Made by a program: the position numbers and the translations under genes. Below the pieces are notes generated by a model. It had not been told where the DNA came from and made no database searches. It saw nothing but the letters and a program-made list of their open reading frames with translations. Positions 18,257 to 28,370 of a stretch of DNA of 64,000 bases are shown piece by piece (position 1 is the stretch's first letter; the number at the start of each line of letters is the position of its first letter). The DNA is from Devosia algicola (lineage in GTDB: Bacteria > Pseudomonadota > Alphaproteobacteria > Rhizobiales > Devosiaceae), in the NCBI RefSeq assembly GCF_028816455.1, contig NZ_CP118246.1, positions 2,742,501 to 2,806,500 of the forward strand. Reading direction: 5' to 3'.

Positions 18257-20841
18257 CAGGACACCTCGAGCGCGATGCTGTCACCGGCCTTGAGAGCAAT
18301 GACATCGGCATGGCTTCGGCCGTCGACGATGATCTCATTGGCAGCAAGAGCGCCGCCATCGACCGACAAATTGATGGCGTCGCCAACCCTGGTCAATGTG
18401 CCAAATCCCGTGCCTGCTGACCAGAACAGGCTGTAGTCGCCGTCCGCCTTGGGTGCAAAGCTCAAGCGGCCCGCCACGAAGTCTGCCGAAAGTCCCGAAT
18501 ACGCATTCACCAACTGCCAAGCGGACATTGAGCGGGCATAGTAGGAGCCGCATTCGATATTGTTCCAAGGGTTGCGGCGGGCGCCATCATAACGGTCGCG
18601 CGCGGCACGGACGATATCCAGTCCCTCATCGACAAGACCGTGCATGATCATGTGCGAAGCCGACATATATTCGACACCCGTCCAGACCTCTTCTGCATAG
18701 GGGGCGGCCACCATCGGCTGACGGATGCCTGCTGGATAGGTGGCGATCAATAGACCACCTTCGCCTTCATAGGCATAATTGCGGCAGGGGTTGAAATGAC
18801 TGGTCAGTGTCGTTCGGAAATTGTTGCCATGAACAGATTTGAGTGCGGTCTTTACCTTGCTGGCATCAAGAAACCCGCCAAGTCCGGCAACTTCGGCATG
18901 CCATTGTCCCAGAATCTGGTCTGATATGCAGCCCTCGCCCATCTGATATTTGAGCCCGGAAAATTCATCCGACCAATAGGTCTCCATGATGCCGTCGGCC
19001 AGAACCCCGGCGTTGCGGCCCACATCGAATGGGGTCAGCACAGATCTGTCGGACAGGTCGATCTTCTGGATGAACCAGCGTCCATTGAACAGTTCACTAT
19101 TGATAAAGTCGGCACCGGCCTTGCCCATGCGGTCGGTCTGCTCGGCCAGCGCATCGTCACCCATTGCCCTGGCCATCTCCGCGGTGGCCAGCAAGGCAGC
19201 CACATACATCGAATTGAGCCATGAATTGGGCTCGAAAAGCTCCATGTCGAGCGTCTGATGCTGGCGGCCGGAGAGAATGCCGGTCTGATCGGGGTCCCAG
19301 CGATCCTGGTTCTCCGGGCTCCAGGCATATTCGATGGCGCGCTTGAGTTGTGGCCAGTAGCGGCCGAGCCAGGCGTTGTCCCCCGAGAGTTTCCAGTCGC
19401 GATAGGTCTTGATGATGGCACCGAAATGTCCGTCGGCGCAGGGACCGATGACGTCGAATCCGGAGCCAAGCGGTAATTTCTGTCGGAACGTCAGCCCGCC
19501 ACTGGGCAGCATATTATAGGTGAGTCTCGGTCTCGCGCAAAGTCCGCTCTATCGCGGGGAAAAGATGCGGCAGGGCCTGCTGGTAGTTCCAGACATGGGT
19601 ACACGACCCCTCGCATGACCCGTCATGTGTATGCTGTCCCTCCCAAGCCCATAATTGACCCTGTTCGAGCCGGATAACCGTTGCGGTCCTAAGCAGGGCG
19701 AGCGTTGCGCTGGCCGCATACTTGATTTCGGCAGGCAGGGTGGTGCCAAAAAAGCTGTCGCGGAACGCAAGGGTGGCCCCAGTCAGCGTGTCCCAGCGGG
19801 TTAACGCATCGGTGGCACAGACCAGCGAGTCCGACCATTGCGTGGAATAATAATTGGTCCAGGCTCGGCGTCGCCTGATCGGGGATTTCGCCATCGGGCT
19901 TGGGCCGGAACGCCCAGTAAATATCACCCTTGGGAAAGCTCCAGGAGATGACAAAGCGCACCGTCTTTCGCCCACCAGCCGGCACGGTGATGCGCGCGCC
20001 AAGCGTGGCGTGTTCGGGTTGCTTACTCATATGCTTGCTGGCGCGTGGCTGGTCATAGTGCCGTTGTGGCAACCTGCCAGCGCGCGCGAATTCTTTCCAG
20101 AACACCGCCAGATCGTCGAACCACTGGCCGCGGAAATGATGGTCGATATGGTCGACGTCATCCGCGTCGGTGGCAATGGTAAGGTCGCCACGCTGCGTTT
20201 CGGGCAGATCATTATCGGTCGAGGTGAGATGCAGTGAACTGATGCTGCCCTCCTGCCGGAACCTATGGCGCCCGCTATTGGAGCCGTCATTGCCCAACGT
20301 TCCCGCCAGCGTATAGGTAAGGCTCGTCGGCGGTGTCGTTGACCACCTCGAACTGGAACATGCCAACTGGCATGGACGAATCCCGGTCATTGTGCGGAAT
20401 AAACGGCGACAATGCCGTCATTCGTACCCCGCCTGGAAACTGGTTATCTGAAAATACCAGGTCGGCGGTGGGAAAGCGGCCGTAAAAATCGACCTTGTCG
20501 AAATGGGGTACCCCTGCCAGCGTCTGTCGGTTTGCGCCATGGCCAAAACCATCGAACATCTTGCGCATGCCTGGCGCGCCCGTCGGGTTGAGATCATAGG
20601 GACCATTGAGCACCCGGGCGTCGACAAGTTCACCGTTCTTTTCGGCCTTAATGGCGAAGTGCGAATAGCCATTATAACCCTGCAAAGCCGGCCGGTTGCG
20701 GATGGACCAGTCGATCAGCCTGCCGCTGCCCGAGATCGAAAATCCCCCTGAACCAATACCGCCGAGAGGAAAGGCCAGATATTGGGTGCGTTCGCCCGAA
20801 TAGTGAAACGTGTCATCAACGGCGCGTAGATCATCCCACAT
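18256..20841 (-). CDS. Glycoside hydrolase family 116 protein, GBA2-like (frameshifted)
   Basis: About 860 residues. An N-terminal beta-sandwich domain (FPLGGIGSGGFSISG) is followed by an (alpha/alpha)6 barrel. Sites aligned to known GH116 glucosidases: the nucleophile Glu in LWAWEGQHTHDG and the acid/base Asp in HQTLDMELFEPNSW. The family includes beta-glucosidases, beta-xylosidases and N-acetylglucosaminidases. No signal peptide, so it acts on imported glycosides in the cytosol. Three frame breaks, all AG[N]CT, at 19523-19527, 19861-19865 and 20320-20324; each mended junction reads smoothly (TELTYNML, TPSWTNYY, ADELTYTLAGT). Fourth gene of the LacI-controlled ABC operon. Confidence 0.85.
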
Positions 20842-20861
20842 GAGTCAAATATCCTTAAAGT

Positions 20862-21713
20862 TCAATTTTTGATGCCACTCATTGTGATGCCTTCGATCAC
20901 GAATTTCTGGGCGATGAGGAAAAGCAGAACAACCGGCAGGATCGACAGGCTCATGGCGGCCATCACCACCGAAAGATTGCCCGCGCCCAGATAGCCGCGC
21001 AGCACGTCCATCGCCAGCGGCAGGGTCATCTGGTCCTGCTTGCCGAGCAATACCTTGGCCTGGAAATAGTAGTTCCAGGTCTGGGTAAAGGTGATGATGC
21101 CAAGCGCAGACAATGCTGGCCGCAACTGGGGGAGCGAAATTCGCCAGAAGATCTTGATATAACCGGCGCCATCCATCAGCGCCGCTTCCTCCAGCGCCTT
21201 GGGCTGACTGACCATGAACTGTCGCATCAGGAACACGCCAAAACTCGAGGTCAAATACATCAGCGCCAACCCCATAGGCTGGTTGACCAGACCGGTGCGC
21301 GCATAGCCAAGATAGATCGGCAGGATGGTGACCTGCGCGGGAAACATCAATCCGACCAGCAAAATGAAGAACAGCGCGTCGCGCCCGCGAAACTTGAGCC
21401 GGGAGAATGCGAACGCGGCGAGCGAGCACGTGATCAACTGGCCAATAGTCACAACCACGGCGATCATTACCGAATTGGCATAAATCCTGATGAAGGGCAC
21501 CTTGGAATTCAGCACCGCCCAGTAATTGGTAAGGTCAAGACTGGGCGGCAGGAAACTCGGCGGCATCTTGTAGGCATCCGAAACCGAGCGAAATGACATC
21601 GAGAACAGCCACAGAAATGGCAGCAACATGCCGATGGCCAGCAACATCATGCATGCGATGATGGCCCAGTCTATTATGCGCTTGGCGGAGCGCGTCTGCA
21701 TCATTGTGTTCAT
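20862..21713 (-). CDS. Sugar ABC transporter permease, MalG/CUT1 type
   Basis: 284 residues with six hydrophobic helices and the cytosolic EAA loop (EEAALMDGAGYIKIFWRI) that docks to the ATPase. Pairs with the upstream permease to form the inner-membrane channel. The ATG at 21713 overlaps the stop of the upstream permease (ATGA), which settles the start. The GH116 gene follows after 20 bases. Confidence 0.92.
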   Translation of the reverse strand: MNTMMQTRSAKRIIDWAIIACMMLLAIGMLLPFLWLFSMSFRSVSDAYKMPPSFLPPSLDLTNYWAVLNSKVPFIRIYANSVMIAVVVTIGQLITCSLAAFAFSRLKFRGRDALFFILLVGLMFPAQVTILPIYLGYARTGLVNQPMGLALMYLTSSFGVFLMRQFMVSQPKALEEAALMDGAGYIKIFWRISLPQLRPALSALGIITFTQTWNYYFQAKVLLGKQDQMTLPLAMDVLRGYLGAGNLSVVMAAMSLSILPVVLLFLIAQKFVIEGITMSGIKN

Positions 21714-22621
21714 TGTTGAACCCACCGACGGGAGAGGAGCTGTTGGATTGCGGTGATGACCAGGATGATCGCGGTCATGACCACCGAGATTGCGGCGGCG
21801 TAACCGATCTGGAAGCTGCCGAAACCCTCCTCGACGATCAGGATCGACAGCGACCGCGTCGTGTCACCAGGCCCGCCCTGGGTCAGAATGACAATCGATT
21901 CATAGACCTGCAGCGCGCCGATCGAGGCATAGACAATGCAGAAAAACACGACCGGCGATATATAGGGCAGGGTGATGCGCATGAATTGCCGCCATGCAGG
22001 CGTCCCGTCCATCACCGCCGCTTCGATAATCGCCTTCGGCACCCCCTGCAAGGCGGCGATAAAGATGATCATGAAGAAGCCGGTATTTTTCCAGACATCC
22101 ATGATGATGATCGAGGTCATCGCCTGATTGGCATCAGTCAGCCAACGCACGCCTGGCAGGCCGATCAGCCGCAGATAATAGTTTATGACACCCAGATCGT
22201 CGCCATAGAGATAACTCCAGACGATCGAGACGAATGCCGCCGCGATGATGACCGGCAAGAAAAATGACAATCGAAAGAAATAGAGCAGCCAGCCTGGCAT
22301 CATTCGGTTCAGTGCAATCGCCAGGACGAGCCCGATGGAAACGTTGAATGTTACCGCAAAGAAGGTGAAGCGCAGCGTGTTCGACAGGATCTGCAGCGAC
22401 CGTCGATCTGAAAAAAACCGCACAAAATTGTCGAATCCCACCCAGTGCGAGCCCAACATGGGATCGAAATAGGCAAAGGCGAGAATGCATGTGACGACCA
22501 CGGGCGCCAGCACGAAGGTCAGATAGAGCACTGCAGTTGGCAGCACGAAGAGATATCCCGTGCGGGCCTGCGCTCGGCTCAATTCCGAGCGGCGGTTTCT
22601 TGAAACGTCGATGGCTGTCAT
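21710..22621 (-). CDS. Sugar ABC transporter permease, MalF/CUT1 type
   Basis: About 303 residues with six hydrophobic helices and an EAA loop (IIEAAVMDGTPAWRQFMRI). Forms the transport channel with the next gene. The ATG at 22621 is taken rather than a TTG 18 bases earlier. A strong hairpin lies just upstream, between it and the binding-protein gene. Confidence 0.92.
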   Translation of the reverse strand: MTAIDVSRNRRSELSRAQARTGYLFVLPTAVLYLTFVLAPVVVTCILAFAYFDPMLGSHWVGFDNFVRFFSDRRSLQILSNTLRFTFFAVTFNVSIGLVLAIALNRMMPGWLLYFFRLSFFLPVIIAAAFVSIVWSYLYGDDLGVINYYLRLIGLPGVRWLTDANQAMTSIIIMDVWKNTGFFMIIFIAALQGVPKAIIEAAVMDGTPAWRQFMRITLPYISPVVFFCIVYASIGALQVYESIVILTQGGPGDTTRSLSILIVEEGFGSFQIGYAAAISVVMTAIILVITAIQQLLSRRWVQQ

Positions 22622-22698
22622 GATCCGGGGTCCGCACAAAACGCTGTCTCAGCCTCCCGCCTCAACCGACGCGGCAAGCAATGTTGTTATTGTGGAGG

Positions 22699-22739
22699 CC
22701 CGTCCGGGCGCCGCAGCCGAGGCTGGGGGTCCGGACGGG
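22699..22739 (-). promoter_or_regulatory. Intercistronic hairpin between binding-protein and permease genes
   Basis: Perfect 9-bp inverted repeat CCCGTCCGG/CCGGACGGG enclosing 23 bases with an inner CAGCC/GGCTG hairpin. It starts 18 bases after the binding-protein stop (22757) and ends about 78 bases before the permease start. Such structures stabilise or partly terminate the message so that the binding protein is made in excess, as in the malE-malF gap of E. coli. Confidence 0.65.
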
Positions 22740-22756
22740 TTGGGGGAGAGGTTCGG

Positions 22757-24052
22757 TCAGCCGCCCATCTGCTGTTTGAGGCGCGCGAACGACTCGTTCA
22801 GGCTCGTCGTCGGCCTGCTTGACACCATCGGCGATTGACACTTCGCCAGCCATCATCGCGGTATAATAGCGAATGAAAATCTTCTCGACTTCCTGGAAAT
22901 TGGCCGGCGAGGGAACCGCCTTTGTGTGCGGCAATGTCTGGTAATAAAGTGCCGCTGAGGGAGGATAGGCTCAGGAAGGCCTCGGTCGAGGCTGCCGACA
23001 GGCGACCAGGTACGCCGCCACCCTTCTCGCCTTCTTCCTTCTGCGTTTCTTCATTGGTTAACTCAAGGATGAGTGCCTTGGCGAGGTCGGGGTTGGCGGT
23101 GGTCTTGTTAATGGCATAGCCGCCAAAGCCGATGACCGTTGTGTCGCTCTCCTTTGATGGAGGAATGGCAACGTCCATGTTGAGATCGTTTGATTTGGCG
23201 CTTTGCACGATCCAGTGCCCGCGGCTGATCATCGCGACCTGACCGGCCATGAACTGGCTGTCCATCGTGGCGCCGCTGCTTGGAATGGGCGAGACGCCAT
23301 CGACATGGATCAGGTCATAAAGGAACTGCAGGCTCTCGGCGACCTTGGGGTCGAGCATATTTGATGCCGACCAGTCGTCACTAAGAATACTGGTGCCATT
23401 CGAGAAGAACCAGGGCTGTATGAAGAAGTTCTGATTGGGCACTTCATAGCCGAACTGCGTCACGGTGCCCGATGCGTCCTTGATCGTCAGCTTCTTGGCG
23501 ACATCGCGGAATTCGTCCCAAGTCCATTTGCCATCCACGGGATAAGCAACGCCGGCCGCGTCGAACAGATCGCGGTTGTAGTTGATCATGATGTTGTTCC
23601 AGCTGATGGGGACGTAATTGATTGCCCCATTGTAGGAACCCTGTTCAAACAGGCTCGGCGCAAAGTCGGAGAATCCGCTATTGGCCGCGACGAAATCATC
23701 GAGCGGCATCCACAAGTTACGCGATGAAAAGGCCTGGAAGGTTTCGATGGCAGTGCCATAGACGTCCGCTGCCGCGCCTGCATTGAACTGGCCCAGCACT
23801 TTGGTCACATAGTCACCCCAGCCACCGGAGATGGCGTCGATTTCAAAGCTCGACAGTGACATTAGGATATTTGATGTTGAATCGCGCTATGGCGTTGGTT
23901 ATGGCGCCCAACTCGGCGTCGCCACCAAAAGCCTGGAGTTTCAAAGTCGCCCGTTCGTCCGATTGCGCAAAAGCCGGTGCTACCCCCAAATTTACACCGG
24001 CGGCAAAAGCCGCTGACGATAGCAGCAAACTGCGTCGTGAAATCTTATTCAT
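22757..24052 (-). CDS. Sugar ABC transporter substrate-binding protein, CUT1 (frameshifted)
   Basis: About 430 residues. A twin-Ser/Arg signal peptide region (MNKISRRSLLLSSAAFAAG, cleavage near AFAQ) sends it to the periplasm. The body has the MalE-like fold (SGGWGDYVTKVLGQFNAG, WTWDEFRDVAKKL, SRGHWIVQSAKS). GGGAGGA precedes the ATG. Three breaks: near 23849-23853 (T run), 22967-22971 (AG[N]CT; mended FLSYPPSAALYYQT) and 22800-22804 (AG[N]CT; mended ADDELNESFARLKQQMGG then stop). First gene of the LacI-controlled operon. Sugar specificity cannot be read from sequence. Confidence 0.85.
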
Positions 24053-24106
24053 AAAATCCTCCCTATGCGCCGCTCCCGACGCCCAATTGTTCACTCGTTC
24101 CCCGGT

Positions 24107-24118
24107 CGAAACGTTTCG
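24107..24118. promoter_or_regulatory. LacI-type operator 1
   Basis: CGAAACGTTTCG, a perfect 12-bp palindrome with the central CG step typical of LacI-family sites, 55 bases upstream of the ABC binding-protein start. It shares the core GAAACGTTTC with operator 2. Confidence 0.8.
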
Positions 24119-24182
24119 TGTGAAGTGCCTGATACGCCGACAGTTTGATCTGTCCTCTTCCTATCGCACCGAATTTGCTTAC

Positions 24183-24196
24183 ACGAAACGTTTCGT
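24183..24196. promoter_or_regulatory. LacI-type operator 2
   Basis: ACGAAACGTTTCGT, a perfect 14-bp palindrome, 56 bases before the LacI-family gene start and 64 bases from operator 1. The pair brackets the divergent promoter region, consistent with joint repression of the regulator and the ABC/GH116 operon. Confidence 0.82.
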
Positions 24197-24251
24197 ATAA
24201 TGCACTTAACGGCTCTTGTGACAAGGGGGCATGCCTTACGGAGAGAATGAA

Positions 24252-25266
24252 TTGGCCACCATCAAGGACGTCGCACGACGAGCAGGCGTCGCCATCTCCA
24301 CCGCGTCGGCGGCGATCAACCGTTCCGCCCCGGTTAGTCAGGACGTGATAGACAGGGTTGAAAAGGCTGTGCGCGATATTGGCTATGTGCCCCATGGCGC
24401 CGCCCAAAGCCTGCGCATCGGTCAGTCCCGCCTGATCGGCCTGATATTGCCCGACATCACCAATCCGCACTTTTCCAATGTGGCAAAGATTGTGGAATCG
24501 GCCTGCCTGAAAACCGGCTACATGGCCGCCGTCTATTCAACCAATGAAGATTTCGATCGCGAACGGCAGATACTCAGAATGATGCGGGCCCAACGCGTTG
24601 CCGGCCTCATCATTATCCCGACGCGCTCCGATATCGAGCACGGCGAGCGGCTGGCTGAGCAAATCCACGTGCCGACGATTCTCCTCGACTCCTTTGTCAA
24701 CGGCCTACCCTATGACGTGGTCAAGGCTCGACAATGTGTGCGCCGGACGTCTGGCCACCGAATACCTACTCGATCTTGGTCATTCTCGCATTGCGGTGAC
24801 GGGCGGTCGCGACAACATCATTACCGGCGAAGATCGTCTTCGGGGTTATTTCGAAGCACATGCCGCGCGCGGCGTCGCGGTTCAGCCGCGTCTCCAGATC
24901 GCCGGTCGCTTCCTGCAGACGGTGGCGCATGATAGCACGCTAGCACTGATGCGCGCGCCCGAGCCCCCGACGGCCATTTTTTCCCTGTCCAACATGATGA
25001 CCCTGGGCGTACTCAATGCCTTGCGCGAATTGAAGCTGTCGGTGCCAACAGATGTCTCGGTCATCAGCATCGACGACTTCGACTATGCCGATATCATGAA
25101 CCCGCCGCCCACCGTCGTTGCCGCACCCGTGACCGAAATGGCCCAATCCGCGATCGATCAGCTTTTTCAGCAAATCCTGAGTAAATCCAAGCCAACCAGT
25201 TCCGTGACCCAATTCATGCCCGAACTCATCGTGCGGGAGAGGCTGTCGATCTCCAACACGCAATGA
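24252..25266 (+). CDS. LacI family transcriptional regulator (frameshifted)
   Basis: About 338 residues. N-terminal LacI HTH (ATIKDVARRAGVAISTASAAINRS) with hinge helix, then a periplasmic-binding-like sensor domain (GLILPDITNPHFSNVAKIVE; SVISIDDFDYADIMNPPPT). The start is a TTG at 24252 with GGAGAG six bases upstream; the upstream in-frame Met leaves no room for this ribosome site. The frame breaks at 24724-24728 (AGGCT for AGCT), mended as VVKLDNVCAGRLATEYL. Divergent from the ABC/GH116 operon and flanked by two operators, so it is its sugar-responsive repressor. Confidence 0.9.
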
Positions 25267-25316
25267 CCACGCCTCTTAGTTCTGGTCGAACATTTCGAAT
25301 TGCCACTTGTCGTGAT

Positions 25317-25959
25317 TCACCAGACTGATGCGCTCGGTGAGTGCGTTTCGGCCTGTGTCAGATAGGACCAGATCAGCCTTTTGCACTGGGCCGCCAGCCT
25401 GCCCGGTGCGATGCTTGCCGGATGGTCCTCTAGCGCCCGGTGTGCCGCGGTTTCAAGCACCGCCTCCAGCATCCCGGCGGCGTCTTTGGGATCGAGGTCG
25501 GCCGCCAGGGCGGCGCGGTGCTGTCTCAGCACATCTTCTATGAGCCCGGCAACCTGCACACTGAGCGCGCGCCGATGCTCGGCCCGTCCCACACGCGGCG
25601 CAATCCCGATCAATATCCTGTGCAGTTGCGGTTCCTGAGGGTGATCGTCAAACGCCATGTCGACCAGTTTGTCGACCACCTCTGCGAGGCTATCGCCCGG
25701 CATCGCGGCAATCGCCTCGGCAAACCGTTCAATAAAGGCCGCGCCATAGTAATCGACGACGGCGGCCGCCAGCGCCTGCTTGTTGGGAAAATATTGGTAA
25801 AGAGAACCGACGCTGACACCTGCCCGCTCCGCCACGATCGCTGTGGTCGTGCCTTCGAACCCGTTGCAGAATCAAAATCTGAGCGGTCGCCTCGATAATC
25901 GCCTGAACCGTGGCACGCGCACGGCTCTGACGGGGAATTTTGCGTTGGGTTACATCCAT
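25317..25959 (-). CDS. TetR family transcriptional regulator (frameshifted)
   Basis: About 214 residues. N-terminal TetR HTH (TTTAIVAERAGVSVGSLYQYF) followed by a helical regulatory domain ending in RLIWSYLTQAE. One extra base near 25867-25870 (AA in place of A) breaks the frame between helix 1 and the HTH; mended reading ILILHGFEGTTTAIVAERAG. Divergent from the cupin/CPBP pair, which may be its target. Ligand unknown. Confidence 0.8.
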
Positions 25960-26153
25960 TTGCGCTGCCCTGGGGTCGCGTGTCGCGAAAGCGAATACAA
26001 AAACTGAGAGATTCGTCACATATTTGCGGTCTCAACGCAAGTGAGGCCGCGAGACACGCACGAAACTGATTGTCGCGTCCGACATGGCGCTGTCCGTGCT
26101 GACCCCATTTTGTCCGCGTTACCGGTCTCACGCAGCACAAAGGAGAAATGCAA

Positions 26154-26546
26154 ATGACCAAGACGATCTCCGCAATCGACCTGACCCGGTGGCAGGTGCT
26201 ATTGGAAAATGGTGCAAAAATGCGCCCGATCCAGCCGTCAGCGCCAGCAAGTGCGCATCTGGCCGAGGGCAGGACGCTCGCCATCTTCGACGCCGAACAT
26301 CCCGAGGATGTGCATCCCGACCACTGGGAGATGCATTCCGAGGGCGACGAATTTCTTTACCTCTGGTCCGGCCGACTCGTGATCGATCTGGATTGTGCCA
26401 ACGGCACGCATAGCGTCACCCTGACACCGGGTACAGGTTATGTGGTTGCATCAGGACTCTGGCACCGCCTGCGGTTACTGGCGCCGTCTGTGTTGATGGC
26501 AATCACCCACCGCACCGGTACCCAGCGCCGCAAGAATCCCGAGTAA
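26154..26546 (+). CDS. Small cupin-domain protein
   Basis: 130 residues forming one cupin barrel. Motif 1 is DHWEMHSEGDEFLYLWSG and motif 2 is GTGYVVASGLWHRL, which together keep the usual His/Glu metal ligands. AGGAG is spaced for the second ATG (26154). It is followed after six bases by the CPBP gene, so the two are one operon, divergent from a TetR gene. Function of the cupin unknown; binding of a small ligand or a metal-dependent isomerase/dioxygenase role are options. Confidence 0.75.
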   Translation: MTKTISAIDLTRWQVLLENGAKMRPIQPSAPASAHLAEGRTLAIFDAEHPEDVHPDHWEMHSEGDEFLYLWSGRLVIDLDCANGTHSVTLTPGTGYVVASGLWHRLRLLAPSVLMAITHRTGTQRRKNPE

Positions 26547-26552
26547 TCCGCC

Positions 26553-27311
26553 ATGACCGAAATTGCCGATATAAAATCCGCTCAGCGATGGGAGGGCGCC
26601 GCGCTTAGGGACTCGATAATCATGCTCGCCGCCCGTCCGGTACTTGCTGTTCTGTCCCAGGGCCTGGTCGTCCTCATCTATATCGCCAACGGATCAGCGG
26701 CGCCCTGGCGCGATGCCGGGACGTGGTTGCCTGTCTACGGCACCTTGACCGACCTCGGCTGCCTGTTTTTGCTTTGGCGATTGACGCGGCGCGAAGGAAT
26801 CGGCCTGATTGACCTGATCGGATTTCGGCGCGGCCAATTGGTGCGGGAGCTACAGCTCGGTGTCGGCCTTGTTCCGGTTTGCCTGTGCTTCATATTCGGC
26901 GGAGTAGCCCTTAGCAGTCTCCTTGTTTTCGGCGAAGTCGGCATACCGCAGCTTGGCGACAGACTGCCGATGGGGGCCGCCCTGTACGCGGTTTTGATCT
27001 GGCCACTGGTGTGGGGTGTCACGGAACAGATGACCTATAACGGCTATCTGGTGCCGCGCCTGCGGGCGCTCGGTGGTTCAATCGTGGCAGTCGTGCTGGT
27101 TGCGACAGTGTGGGCGGCACAACACGCGGTGATGCCTGTGACGTTCGATGGCCAATACATGCTGCACCGGTTTCTGGCGTCGATCCCGAACTCGCTGTTC
27201 ATGATCTTCGCCTTCCTTCGGCTGAAACGCCTCCTGCCTCTTGTCACGGCGCATTGGCTGATGAACGGCGCCGCAATGTTCACGGGCACGCTTTGGCCGC
27301 TGCTGGGCTGA
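26553..27311 (+). CDS. CPBP-family (Abi) membrane protein
   Basis: 252 residues with about seven hydrophobic helices. The CPBP intramembrane protease region is seen late in the protein: TEQMTYNGYLVPRLR, then VWAAQHAVMP and TAHWLMNG. The usual first motif EExxxR reads EQxxxN here, so protease activity is doubtful although both histidine motifs remain. In an operon with the cupin gene. Confidence 0.65.
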   Translation: MTEIADIKSAQRWEGAALRDSIIMLAARPVLAVLSQGLVVLIYIANGSAAPWRDAGTWLPVYGTLTDLGCLFLLWRLTRREGIGLIDLIGFRRGQLVRELQLGVGLVPVCLCFIFGGVALSSLLVFGEVGIPQLGDRLPMGAALYAVLIWPLVWGVTEQMTYNGYLVPRLRALGGSIVAVVLVATVWAAQHAVMPVTFDGQYMLHRFLASIPNSLFMIFAFLRLKRLLPLVTAHWLMNGAAMFTGTLWPLLG

Positions 27312-27334
27312 GGCGTCGGCCAAAGAAACGATGT

Positions 27335-27436
27335 TCATTTGTCACCATTGGCTTCCGCCAGAATTATGGTGTTGCCACTGGGGTCAATCAACTCAAGCAG
27401 GGTTGCAAAATCACCCTCGGTGATGTCCTCGTCGCG
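27335..27436 (-). pseudogene. C-terminal remnant of a VOC/glyoxalase-like gene
   Basis: An open stretch of about 33 codons ending ATLLELIDPSGNTIILAEAN, which matches the last beta strands of vicinal-oxygen-chelate proteins. It is cut off by a stop a few codons upstream, next to the end of the DUF899 gene, and has no N-terminal half. Probably a deletion remnant. Confidence 0.45.
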
Positions 27437-27446
27437 TCGGGATCAT

Positions 27447-28146
27447 TCACCCCTGACCATCGTTCAGCTTCGGATACCAGTCGGTGCCGCGCCCTTCGGG
27501 TGTTGTATCGAGGATGATCCAGAGCGGGTTCATGTCGGGGGCGTTGTGCGGATCCTGCCCAGGATCGGCCATCTCCATATTGCCCTCCGCGCTGTAGAAA
27601 TGCCGGATCACGTCGCCATCGCGCCGGAAGACAGTGTAGGCCGGCATATCGGCATCTTTTTCGCCGACATAATCTTCAGTGAAATCACCGTTGGTGTCGG
27701 AATAGAGTTTCAAATGTTTCCAGCCACGGCTTGTTCCATATTTCGCGATCCGCTCGTAAGGAGAGCGAGCAACCACGGCCAGCGCTACCCGCTGCTCGAT
27801 ATGAGGAACTTCGCCGTCCCAGGCGCTGAGCCTGCGCGGTGCACATCGGGCAGCCTTGCGCGCGCTGCGGACCATACATCATGGAATAAACCACAAGCGT
27901 GTCATGATCTCCGAACAGGCCTGCGAGTCCAATTGCGCCCTTCGGCCCCTCAAATTGATAGTCCTTCGTCACCTCGCCACCCGGTGGCAGCGCCCGGCGC
28001 TGCTCGGCAACCCGCCAGAGATGTCGGCGCAGTTCAATCTCCTCGGCAAGCAGCGCGTCGCGCGCCGCACGATAGGCGTCGCTTTCATTGGGAAAGCGCG
28101 TCGAGTTGGTTTTCGCCAGTTCCTTGGCGGGCTTCAGTTCTACCAT
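27447..28146 (-). CDS. DUF899 thioredoxin-like protein (frameshifted)
   Basis: About 233 residues of the DUF899 family, a thioredoxin-like fold. The N-terminal helix region (ARDALLAEEIELRRHLWRVAEQRRALP) is typical, followed by a CxxC in GCPMCTAQ, then a conserved second half (KLYSDTNGDFTEDYVGE; AYTVFRRDGDVIRHFYSAEG). The frame breaks at 27829-27833 (AGGCT on the coding strand for AGCT), mended as CTAQLSAWDGEVPH. Function not established for the family; a redox role is inferred from the CxxC. A second, divergent paralogue lies 2.1 kb away. Confidence 0.82.
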
Positions 28147-28370
28147 GGTTCATTCCCTTCCAGTTTTGGTGCCCCAAGCATTGAGTGCCGCCTAAGTCGC
28201 GGGTGCCGACAAGATAGTTGATGTCAATGTAATGCAAATCTGTCAGAAACCCCGGCAGGCCCAGAGGGTTCCCAACGGCATGACATTGATGGTATGCGCC
28301 CATTGCCCGTGCGTGCATGCGCAGCGTGAAAATTGACCGTTGCCAACATCAATTTCGGCGCTTGCGAACA

